From assembly GCA_003222065.1 (NCBI GenBank), contig QHUV01000130.1:1-6552 (forward strand): a stretch of 6,552 bases of DNA, given 5' to 3'. This document shows, piece by piece, positions 1 through 5,704 of this stretch. The first letter of the stretch is position 1. Every line of letters begins with the position of its first letter. A program made the translations under genes and the position numbers. The notes below the pieces were generated by a model that was not told where the DNA came from, ran no database searches, and saw nothing but the letters and a program-made list of their open reading frames with translations. The DNA comes from Gemmatimonadota bacterium (GTDB taxonomy: Bacteria > Gemmatimonadota > Gemmatimonadetes > Gemmatimonadales > Gemmatimonadaceae).

Positions 1-366
1 GCCGGTTGCCGCGAGCGCGTCCTCCATCTCATGCTCCGTGTACGTTGGATTGAACGGACAGACAATGGCGCCGGCCTTCCAGGCGCCGTACTGCCCAATC
101 AGGAACTGTGGACAGTTCGGCAGGCAGAGAGCGACACGGTCTCCCGGCCTAACGCCGAAATCGACCAGGGCCGCCCCAAACGCGTCGCTCAGCCGCTCCA
201 GCTCAGAGCAACTCATGGCGCGGCCCTTGAAGATCAGGGCCGGGTGATCGGGACGGGCCCGCGTCGCGTCGCTGAGGTAGTCCAGCAACGTACGTTCCGG
301 ATACGGCTCGAGCGTCGCAGGGACGCTGGCGTCATAGTGCGCCAACCATGGCCGGGAAGCACGCAC
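1..366 (-). CDS. Long-chain acyl-CoA synthetase (FadD-like), N-terminal 122 residues, cut by window edge
   Basis: The product would activate a fatty acid to acyl-adenylate and then acyl-CoA in the cytoplasm, feeding beta-oxidation or lipid synthesis. The visible residues run from VRASRPWLAHYD through a FadD-type N-terminus: YPERTLLDYLSDATRARPDHPAL (about 22-43), then GVRPGDRVALCLPNCPQF (about 71-88) and GAWKAGAIVCPFNPTYTEHE (about 94-113). These match the start of the AMP-binding fold in E. coli FadD. The P-loop and adenylation motifs that would prove activity lie beyond the left edge. I chose the GTG at 364-366 because AGGAGGA (minus strand, 372-378) sits 5 nt upstream and no in-frame ATG lies between that SD and the conserved WLAHYD segment. 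The gene lies 63 nt downstream of the Asp-box gene on the same strand but appears to have its own promoter (391-419). Substrate chain length cannot be judged from this part. Another acyl- or aryl-CoA ligase of the same superfamily is possible. Confidence 0.85.
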   Translation of the reverse strand, partial: MRASRPWLAHYDASVPATLEPYPERTLLDYLSDATRARPDHPALIFKGRAMSCSELERLSDAFGAALVDFGVRPGDRVALCLPNCPQFLIGQYGAWKAGAIVCPFNPTYTEHEMEDALAATG

Positions 367-371
367 GCCGA

Positions 372-378
372 TCCTCCT
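372..378 (-). promoter_or_regulatory. Shine-Dalgarno of the acyl-CoA synthetase gene
   Basis: The minus strand reads AGGAGGA 5 nt before the GTG codon at 364-366. It is nearly a full complement of the 16S rRNA 3' end, and it decides the non-ATG start of this gene. Confidence 0.75.
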
Positions 379-390
379 CGTTAGGCCACC

Positions 391-419
391 ATTGTAGCAT
401 GCTCCTGGCGCGAGGACAA
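391..419 (-). promoter_or_regulatory. Candidate sigma70-type promoter of the acyl-CoA synthetase gene
   Basis: On the minus strand a -35 hexamer TTGTCC (414-419) and a -10 hexamer TACAAT (391-396) are separated by exactly 17 nt. They match the sigma70 consensus at 4/6 and 5/6 positions. The predicted start of transcription is near 384, giving a leader of about 18 nt that contains the SD. The promoter lies wholly in the short gap after the stop codon of the Asp-box gene, so the ligase could be transcribed alone even if readthrough also occurs. The call rests on pattern only. Confidence 0.55.
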
Positions 420-429
420 TGCTTTCGCG

Positions 430-3400
430 TTATCGACCTCGTGGTCCGACGTGCCGTCCCGCAGCCGTGCGTAGTGAATTCCACCGCGCCATGGCGGCGT
501 TCGCCTGTGTGCGCGCACGGACGGCGGCCGCGAGCTGGGCAGCTGTTGGTGCTACGTCGGCGCTCTGCATGGCCATTGCCGCGGCGAGCAGCGCGTCGCT
601 CGCGCCGTTGAGCGTGAGCGTGGCGTCGCCCGCCCCACCGCGCCGACCAGGCCCGCCGCGACGTCCCGCCCCGCGCACCGGTGCAGGTGCGATCGAGTCG
701 AGCTGCGCCCTGAGTGGCGAGGTCTCGCCGACCGTTGACGCAAGCGATCGCGCCTCGAGATACGCCGCGTGCGTGGCGACGGCCGCGTCGTAGAGTTGAA
801 CCGACAGCGTCGCGAGCTGCGCGAGGCCGGCCGCCGGCGTCTTGACGCGCGGATCGAGCCGGAGCACGAGCGGCTGCGTCGAGCTCTGACCGTTCACCGT
901 TAGGCGCACGGTGTAGTTGCCGGGAGGCGCCCAGGGGGCGTTCACCGTCGTGTACGTGCGATGCGGCACCGCGCCATTGGCTTCCTCGTCCGTCTGTGGG
1001 ACGGTGTCGCCCGCCGTCACCGGATCGTAATGCAGATCCCAGGAAAACCGGTGCATCCCACGACGCGTCGAGAGCTGCATCGGTGGAGCAGGCCAATAGA
1101 GAGGGAGTCCGCAATACGGCGCCGTTGGCGTTGCCTGGCAGACACGATCATAGGCCGCCGGATCGAGTGCGGGGTGCGGCCGCAACACGGGATCGCCGCT
1201 CGAGTAACTGCGAATCACTTTGCCGCCATTCTCGAGGATCTCGAGCTTGACCGGGCCGGCTGCATCGTTAGGCAAGTAGTAATCGATGATCCCGCCGGGC
1301 GGCGGATTCTCGCCGGCGGGCAGCTCCGGCGGCCAGGGCGTGGGATCGTTCGTCGCGAACCGCACACGGACCGCAGTGTTGGGCTTGAACAGATATGCCG
1401 TCCTTGCCGCGCGCGCCTCGGCGGTCTGACGCAATGGTGTGACGTCGTCGAGGATCCAGAAGCCGCGTCCATGAGTCCCGGCGATGAGATCGGCGCACAC
1501 ACAGGTGGAATCATCCTTCACCTGGATGTCTCGCACCGAGATAGCCGGCATGTTGAGGCGGAGCGACCCCCAACTATTCCCGTCATCGAACGACACCCAG
1601 ACCTGCGTGTCGGTCGACGCGTAGAGGAGCCCGCGCTTGCGCGGATCCTCGCGGATCGAGTTCGCGACCGCGCCAGGGGCGATGCCGTTGTTGATCTCGG
1701 TCCAGGTGCGACCGCCGTCGTGGGTGCGCCAGAAATGCGGATTGTTGTCGTCGATGCGGAGCGTGTTCGCGGCGGCGTAGGCGGTGCGATCGTCGAAGTG
1801 GCCGGCTTCGATGTTGAAGATGCGTGTCCACGGTTTGATCGCGGCCGGCGTCACGTTTGACCAATTCTTGCCGCCGTCGGTGGTCGTCTGGATCTGGCCG
1901 TCGTCGGTGCCCGCCCAGAGTACGCCCGCGGAGCGCGGCGACGGCGAAAAGGCCGTAATCGTGCCTAACGGCGCTGGCGTCACGCCCGTCGCGTACTTGC
2001 CCGCGTTTGCCGGTACCGTCCAGCTCTGGCGCGCGAGATCCGGGCTGATGCGCGTCCAACTGTGGGCGTGATCGGTACTCCTCCACACGACGTTGGAGAC
2101 ATAGTACAGAACGTTGGGATCGAGGGGCGACCAGTTGATCGGCATCGTCCGGACGTTACGATTCATTGCGCCGCCGTTAGGCAGCTTGGCGCTCATGTCC
2201 GGACCGACGAGCGTCGTCTGTGCCGAGCGTCGATTGTAGAGGGAGACGCCCTGGCGCATGCTGCCGAATACAAGGTCCGCATCCCGCGGATCAGGCGCGG
2301 CGATGCCGTACTCCTGAATGTTGACCGGATGCCAATCGTGGAAGGTGATCTCACCATCCATCGAGCGGCTGTCGACGCACGCCGAGCCCGAGTCCTGCTG
2401 CCCGCCGCAGACGCGATAGACGAAGGTGTTGTCCGTCGACACGTGATACATCGCCGCCGTCGGCTGCGTATACCAATTGCTCCACGACGCGCCGCGATTT
2501 GCGCTGACGACGCCGCCTTGATCGCTCACGACGATCAGGATGTCGGGATTGCTCGGATTGATCCACATCTGCTGGTAATCGTCACCGCCCGGCGCGCCGC
2601 GGACCGCCGACCACGTTAGGCCGCCGTCTTCGGTGCGCCAGAACACCGTCGAACATGTGTACACAACGTTCGGGTTCTTTGGATCCACGGCGAGCTCCGG
2701 CAGATCACCGCCGCCGATGCGGCCGAGCGGCCGGTTGTCGGGCTGCCGGCCGGTGATGCCGTTACCGTTGACGAGCGTCCAGTGGGCGCCGGCGTCCACG
2801 GACTTGTAGAAGCCGATGACGCCGCCGCCGAACCCGACCGGTGCGGCCGCGACGCCGGGCGCTGCGCCGGCAACCGTGGCGTAGAGCGTCTTTGGATCGC
2901 TCGCCGCGATCGCGAGATTCGCCTGCAGGACCGTCGGCAATCCGTCCGTGAGCTGCGTCCAGGTCGAGCCACCGTCGATCGATTTGTAGACGCCGCCGCT
3001 CGCGCCGCCAAACGAGCCGCCTTCGATGAAGCTCTGCTGTTGCTGCCAGAGCGTGGCGTAGACGACGGAGGGATTGCTCGGGTCGATCTTGACGTCGTTG
3101 GCGCTGGTATACTCGTCCTTGTAGAGAACTTTCTGAAAACTGCGGCCGCCGTCGGTCGATCGAAAGACGCCGCGCTCTTCGTTAGGTCCGTAGGGATGGC
3201 CGAGGACGGCAACGAAGAGCCGGTTCGGGTCGTGTGGGTCGACGGCGATCATCGCGATCATTTGCGTATCGCCGAGGCCAAGTTGGGTCCAGGTTGCCCC
3301 GGCATCCGTTGACTTATACATGCCGTTGCCGACGGCGAGGTCGGGTCGAATGATCCCGGCGCCGGTGCCGACATAAATGACGTTTGGATCGGACGGTGCG

Positions 3401-3666
3401 ACGGCGATCGCGCCAATGGAGCCCGTGCGTTGTATGTCGAAGAGGGGATGCCATGTCGATCCGTAGTCCGTGGATCGCCAAACGCCGCCATTGTCGAAGC
3501 CGATGTAGGCGACGTTAGGCTGGCTTGGTACGCCGGCAACAGCGCGGGCGCGACCGGCGCGGCTGGGCCCGATCGCGCGCCAGTGCATTTCCGAGTAGAG
3601 GTCCGTGGATTGCGCGCCGGCGACCGACGCGAGAGCAGCGACGCAGCAGATGGCGAGACCGCGCAC
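430..3666 (-). CDS. Secreted Asp-box (BNR/sortilin-type) beta-propeller protein, 1078 aa
   Basis: This is an exported protein of the group usually annotated as 'glycosyl hydrolase' or 'VPS10/sortilin domain' protein. Residues 1-18 form a Sec signal peptide, with likely cleavage AGA|QS. The mature part opens with WRAIGPSRAGRARAVAGVP, the usual start of this family. Asp-box motifs (SxDxGxxW) start near residues 65, 119, 170, 229, 289, 345, 388, 530, 595, 648 and 692, suggesting two stacked propellers with degenerate blades between 388 and 530. Residues 725-745 (DLIAGTHGRGFWILDDVTPL) close the propeller part. A beta-sandwich-like stretch follows, including PWAPPGNYTVRLTVNG (911-926). Then come a helical segment, a Gly/Arg-rich linker (998-1013) and an Ala-rich tail. 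I took the GTG at 3664-3666 as start because it begins the signal peptide and GAGGA lies 5 nt upstream. The frame stays open to an ATG at 3819, but that would bury the signal peptide. No catalytic residues can be assigned; carbohydrate or protein binding is possible, and the hydrolase name is a family label only. Confidence 0.88.
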   Translation of the reverse strand: MRGLAICCVAALASVAGAQSTDLYSEMHWRAIGPSRAGRARAVAGVPSQPNVAYIGFDNGGVWRSTDYGSTWHPLFDIQRTGSIGAIAVAPSDPNVIYVGTGAGIIRPDLAVGNGMYKSTDAGATWTQLGLGDTQMIAMIAVDPHDPNRLFVAVLGHPYGPNEERGVFRSTDGGRSFQKVLYKDEYTSANDVKIDPSNPSVVYATLWQQQQSFIEGGSFGGASGGVYKSIDGGSTWTQLTDGLPTVLQANLAIAASDPKTLYATVAGAAPGVAAAPVGFGGGVIGFYKSVDAGAHWTLVNGNGITGRQPDNRPLGRIGGGDLPELAVDPKNPNVVYTCSTVFWRTEDGGLTWSAVRGAPGGDDYQQMWINPSNPDILIVVSDQGGVVSANRGASWSNWYTQPTAAMYHVSTDNTFVYRVCGGQQDSGSACVDSRSMDGEITFHDWHPVNIQEYGIAAPDPRDADLVFGSMRQGVSLYNRRSAQTTLVGPDMSAKLPNGGAMNRNVRTMPINWSPLDPNVLYYVSNVVWRSTDHAHSWTRISPDLARQSWTVPANAGKYATGVTPAPLGTITAFSPSPRSAGVLWAGTDDGQIQTTTDGGKNWSNVTPAAIKPWTRIFNIEAGHFDDRTAYAAANTLRIDDNNPHFWRTHDGGRTWTEINNGIAPGAVANSIREDPRKRGLLYASTDTQVWVSFDDGNSWGSLRLNMPAISVRDIQVKDDSTCVCADLIAGTHGRGFWILDDVTPLRQTAEARAARTAYLFKPNTAVRVRFATNDPTPWPPELPAGENPPPGGIIDYYLPNDAAGPVKLEILENGGKVIRSYSSGDPVLRPHPALDPAAYDRVCQATPTAPYCGLPLYWPAPPMQLSTRRGMHRFSWDLHYDPVTAGDTVPQTDEEANGAVPHRTYTTVNAPWAPPGNYTVRLTVNGQSSTQPLVLRLDPRVKTPAAGLAQLATLSVQLYDAAVATHAAYLEARSLASTVGETSPLRAQLDSIAPAPVRGAGRRGGPGRRGGAGDATLTLNGASDALLAAAMAMQSADVAPTAAQLAAAVRARTQANAAMARWNSLRTAAGRHVGPRGR

Positions 3667-3841
3667 AGTGGTCCTCGAATGAGATGTTGGAGTTGAGTAT
3701 GACACGGACCGGGGGGTGGGGCAAAGTAGGATGGTCGGCTTTGTAACCTTCAATCGGGCCAAATCGTCGCGCACAAGGCCCCATCGCCGCTCGGCACGCG
3801 ACGCTGCATCTTGGGGCATCCACTCCCTTCAGAGGAGCGTT
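3667..3841. other. Divergent intergenic region
   Basis: These 175 nt separate the minus-strand Asp-box gene from the plus-strand DUF2914 gene, so both leaders and promoters must lie here or within the neighbouring genes. A promoter candidate is visible only for the minus-strand gene. I found no convincing paired -35/-10 hexamers for the plus-strand gene, although its SD (AGAGGAG, 3831-3837) is clear. No strong palindrome or repeat that would suggest an operator was found. Confidence 0.6.
3696..3724 (-). promoter_or_regulatory. Candidate promoter of the Asp-box protein gene
   Basis: On the minus strand TTGCCC (3719-3724) lies 17 nt before CATACT (3696-3701). TG sits one base upstream of the -10, giving an extended -10 element (TGTCATACT). 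Each hexamer matches the consensus at 4/6. The predicted transcription start is near 3689, about 23 nt before the GTG start codon. The spacer contains a run of six C's on this strand. Support is from pattern and position only. Confidence 0.4.
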
Positions 3842-4258
3842 ATGCGTACGTACTGGTCGGCAAGTCTTCTCGTTGGCGCCGCCATCGTTTTTGTATCGGC
3901 GACCGCCCGCGCGCAGGATCCCACCCAGGCTGGCACCGCCAAGGCCGCGGCAACCGTGGAAGTATCGGTCGGCACGGCAGTCGCCGATCATGCGATTACC
4001 GGTGCGGCCGAGTCATTCCCGAAAGGCACGGCGAAGCTCTTTTGCCTGAGCAAGGTCACTGACGCCGCTGACACTGAGATCGAGCACGTCTGGTACAAGG
4101 GCGACGCCGAGCAGGGGCGCGTCAAGCTGAAAGTCGGCGGTTCCCCCTGGCGCACGTATAGCTCGAAGACCCTCGGTACTGATGCGTCCGGCGATTGGCG
4201 CTGCGACGTCGTGCAAGACGGGAAGGTCCTGCAGTCGGTCAAGTTCAAGGTCGAATAG
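3842..4258 (+). CDS. Secreted DUF2914-domain protein, 138 aa
   Basis: This is a small exported protein of unknown function. Residues 1-24 are a Sec signal peptide with cleavage likely at ARA|QD. After a short Ala/Thr-rich linker, residues of about 40-138 match the DUF2914 pattern: SFPKGTAKLFCLSKV (58-72), IEHVWYKGD (80-88), VKLKVGGSPWRTYSSKTL (94-111), GDWRCDVVQDGKVL (117-130) and a closing beta strand KFKVE. The WY and WRTYS segments are the most characteristic. Two cysteines (C68 and C121) would both be exported and could form a disulfide. The ATG at 3842 is preferred because AGAGGAG lies 4 nt upstream and the signal peptide starts there; the frame is open further upstream but without such support. 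It precedes the S41 peptidase gene by 81 nt on the same strand, but that gene seems to have its own promoter. The domain call is from recalled family features, not a search. Confidence 0.8.
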   Translation: MRTYWSASLLVGAAIVFVSATARAQDPTQAGTAKAAATVEVSVGTAVADHAITGAAESFPKGTAKLFCLSKVTDAADTEIEHVWYKGDAEQGRVKLKVGGSPWRTYSSKTLGTDASGDWRCDVVQDGKVLQSVKFKVE

Positions 4259-4264
4259 TCACAG

Positions 4265-4270
4265 CATAAT
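4265..4270 (+). promoter_or_regulatory. Candidate -10 box for the S41 peptidase gene
   Basis: CATAAT matches the -10 consensus at 5/6, in an AT-rich patch right after the DUF2914 stop codon. No good -35 is present at 16-18 nt; TTCAAG at 4244-4249 is the best match but only 15 nt away. If used, transcription would begin near 4277, the first base of the left arm of the inverted repeat. Confidence is limited by the weak -35. Confidence 0.35.
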
Positions 4271-4276
4271 ACCGCT

Positions 4277-4334
4277 TCCTCAGTCCACTCTTGCGCCAGA
4301 TAGCGCAAAGGCGTATCGGAAAGTGGACTGAGGA
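4277..4334 (+). promoter_or_regulatory. Long inverted repeat and nested hairpin in the S41 peptidase leader, overlapping its SD
   Basis: TCCTCAGTCCACT (4277-4289) and AGTGGACTGAGGA (4322-4334) are perfect 13-nt reverse complements separated by 32 nt. Within that loop TTGCGC (4291-4296) and GCGCAA (4303-4308) form a second perfect 6-bp stem with a 6-nt loop. The right arm contains the first four bases of AGGAGG (4331-4336), the SD of the gene starting at 4340, so folding of the mRNA would hide much of the ribosome site. No U-run follows either stem, so an intrinsic terminator is unlikely. A DNA operator made of two distant half-sites, or the ends of a tiny mobile repeat, are alternatives. The structure is seen directly; a regulatory role is inference. 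Confidence 0.6.
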
Positions 4335-4336
4335 GG
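4331..4336 (+). promoter_or_regulatory. Shine-Dalgarno of the S41 peptidase gene, partly inside the inverted repeat
   Basis: AGGAGG ends only 3 nt before the ATG at 4340, a shorter spacing than usual. Its first four bases pair with the left arm at 4277-4280 if the leader hairpin forms. No other start nearby gives a better signal peptide, so this start is retained. Confidence 0.6.
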
Positions 4337-4339
4337 CAT

Positions 4340-5704
4340 ATGACTCGTAGAACAGGATATTTTGTTGCGGCGCTGGCCATGTTCGCACCCGCCCTCGCCG
4401 CCCAGGCACCGTCTGCGACGCAGGCGGGTCAGGTCGTGGTTCCCGACAATCCGGCGGGGCGGGCGCTCACGTCGTGGTTGGACGCGTTCAACAGCGGTGA
4501 TGCCGCGAAGCTGAACGCCTACTATCAGCGATACGAGCCCGCGAAATCCGCGGACGATGTGATGGGCTTTCGCGACGCGACCGGCGGTTTCGAGCTGCTG
4601 AGCGTCGAGAAAAGCCAACCACTCCACGTCGAGTTCCTCGTCAAGGAAAAGAAGGGGGATACGAGAGCGTTCGGCGCGTTCGACGTGTCGCCCGGTGAAT
4701 CCGGCGCGGTCAAGCATTTCACGCTCGTCGCAATTGCGCCGGGGGCTTCGGTCGCTGACTTCAAGATCGATGGTGCCGAGCGAACGCGGGTCATCGACGG
4801 CGCGATCGCGAAGTTGACTGAGTCCTATGTCTTTCCGGAGACAGCCAAGAAAATGGGCGACTCGGTGCGCGCGCGGCTGAAGCGAGGCGAGTACGACGCC
4901 GTCACGAATGGTGCGACCTTCGCGGGCATGCTCACGGAGGACTTTCAGGATGTCAGTCGCGACAAGCATCTGCGCGTGAACTTCAGCCCCGCGCGGCTTC
5001 CGGACGGTCCCGCGGCGCCGCCGCCGGACGCCGTCGCCCGCAATCGGCGGCGCATGGAGCAGATGAACTGCGGCTTCGTCAAAGTGGAGCAGCTCCCCGG
5101 CAACGTCGGATATCTCAAGTTCAACATGTTCGCCGATCCGGAGGTCTGCGGCCCGACCGCGACGGCGGCGATGAATTTCATCGCCAACTCCGACGCGCTG
5201 ATCATCGACCTGCGCGACAACGGCGGTGGGGCGCCGAAGATGGTCGCATTCGTCTGCTCGTATCTCTTCTCGCAGCGCACGCACTTGAACGATTTGTGGA
5301 CGCGCCGCACGAATTCGACCGAGGAGTTCTGGACGTCGCCCGACGTGCCGGGGAAGAAACTGCCTGACGACAAACCGGTGTTCGTGCTGACGTCGAGACG
5401 CACATTCTCCGGCGCCGAGGAGTTCACGTACAACCTGAAGAACCTCAAGCGCGCGACGATCGTCGGCGAGACGACGGGCGGCGGCGCGCATCCGGTATCG
5501 GGCCAGCGCATCGATGAGCATTTCATCATCGGCGTGCCGTTCGCGCGAGCGATCAACCCGATCACCAAGACGAATTGGGAAGGCACCGGCATCGAGCCGG
5601 ACGTGAAGGTCCCGGCGGCAGAGGCACTGTCGACGGCGCAGAAGCTCGCCGCGGAGCGGCTCACGCCTCGAACGCCTCCCACGCCCGACGGACGCGCTCC
5701 ATGA
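4340..5704 (+). CDS. Secreted S41-family (IRBP/C-terminal-processing type) serine peptidase with NTF2-like N-terminal region, 454 aa
   Basis: This is an exported serine peptidase or peptidase homologue acting outside the cytoplasm. Residues 1-21 are a Sec signal peptide (cleavage near ALAA|QA). Residues of about 37-135 (start NPAGRALTSWLDAFNSGD) resemble an NTF2/SnoaL-like domain. A helical linker of about 150-230 matches the N-terminal part of IRBP-like S41 proteins. The S41 core follows: NCGFVKVEQLPGNVGYLKF (243-261), LIIDLRDNGGG (287-297), TFSGAEEF (355-362) with S357 as the expected nucleophile, ATIVGETTGGGAHP (372-385) and GTGIEPDVKVP (415-425). No PDZ domain is visible between linker and core, which separates it from classical Prc/CtpA. 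The C-terminal tail is Pro/Arg-rich and overlaps the convergent TPR gene by 44 bp. The leader carries a long inverted repeat. The physiological substrate is unknown. The family call is strong; activity and the NTF2-like assignment are inferences. Confidence 0.87.
   Translation: MTRRTGYFVAALAMFAPALAAQAPSATQAGQVVVPDNPAGRALTSWLDAFNSGDAAKLNAYYQRYEPAKSADDVMGFRDATGGFELLSVEKSQPLHVEFLVKEKKGDTRAFGAFDVSPGESGAVKHFTLVAIAPGASVADFKIDGAERTRVIDGAIAKLTESYVFPETAKKMGDSVRARLKRGEYDAVTNGATFAGMLTEDFQDVSRDKHLRVNFSPARLPDGPAAPPPDAVARNRRRMEQMNCGFVKVEQLPGNVGYLKFNMFADPEVCGPTATAAMNFIANSDALIIDLRDNGGGAPKMVAFVCSYLFSQRTHLNDLWTRRTNSTEEFWTSPDVPGKKLPDDKPVFVLTSRRTFSGAEEFTYNLKNLKRATIVGETTGGGAHPVSGQRIDEHFIIGVPFARAINPITKTNWEGTGIEPDVKVPAAEALSTAQKLAAERLTPRTPPTPDGRAP

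Larger units (their letters stand above)
147..3520. repeat. Dispersed octamer CGTTAGGC/GCCTAACG, nine sites
   Basis: Exact copies read on the plus strand as CGTTAGGC start at 379, 898, 1266, 2175, 2614 and 3513. The complement GCCTAACG starts at 147 and 1963. One variant, CGTTAGGT, starts at 3180. Seven lie in the Asp-box gene, one in the acyl-CoA synthetase gene and one in its 5' leader just upstream of the SD. Inside genes they occupy several codon phases (CCT AAC, CTA ACG, TTA GGC, GTT AGG), so no single peptide motif explains them. With about two-thirds GC, roughly 0.25 exact copies would be expected on both strands of the whole window (rough estimate from base composition). None lies between 3521 and 6552. 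The function is unknown. Confidence 0.7.

Noticed and set aside
396..403. Perfect 8-bp palindrome AGCATGCT beside the ligase -10 box
   Set aside because: It is too short, and flanking bases do not extend the symmetry. There is no basis to call an operator.
332..1114. A 260-codon open frame on the minus strand spanning the end of the Asp-box gene and the start of the ligase gene
   Set aside because: It crosses two well-supported genes out of frame and its product is Arg/Gly-rich without recognisable motifs.
961..1860. A 299-codon open frame on the plus strand inside the Asp-box gene (also one at 2062-2619)
   Set aside because: Both translations are low-information Arg/Ala/Val-rich antisense frames. 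The minus strand encodes a clear repeated family protein across the same region.
1700..3160. Recurring DNA segments around GCCGCCGTCGG within the Asp-box gene
   Set aside because: They are the antisense of the Asp-box codons (Asp-Gly-Gly and neighbours) and are explained by the protein repeats.
3667..3819. A 51-codon N-terminal extension of the Asp-box protein to an ATG at 3819
   Set aside because: It would place about 50 charged and polar residues before a clean signal peptide and remove the SD and promoter. The GTG at 3666 fits better.
3716..3841. A 42-codon N-terminal extension of the DUF2914 protein to an ATG at 3716
   Set aside because: The extension is Arg-rich and precedes a normal signal peptide; a good SD sits before the ATG at 3842.
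4291..4308. TTGCGC/GCGCAA hairpin considered as an intrinsic terminator of the DUF2914 gene
   Set aside because: No T-run follows the stem, and the outer 13-bp repeat ends at the next gene's SD. It fits a leader structure better.
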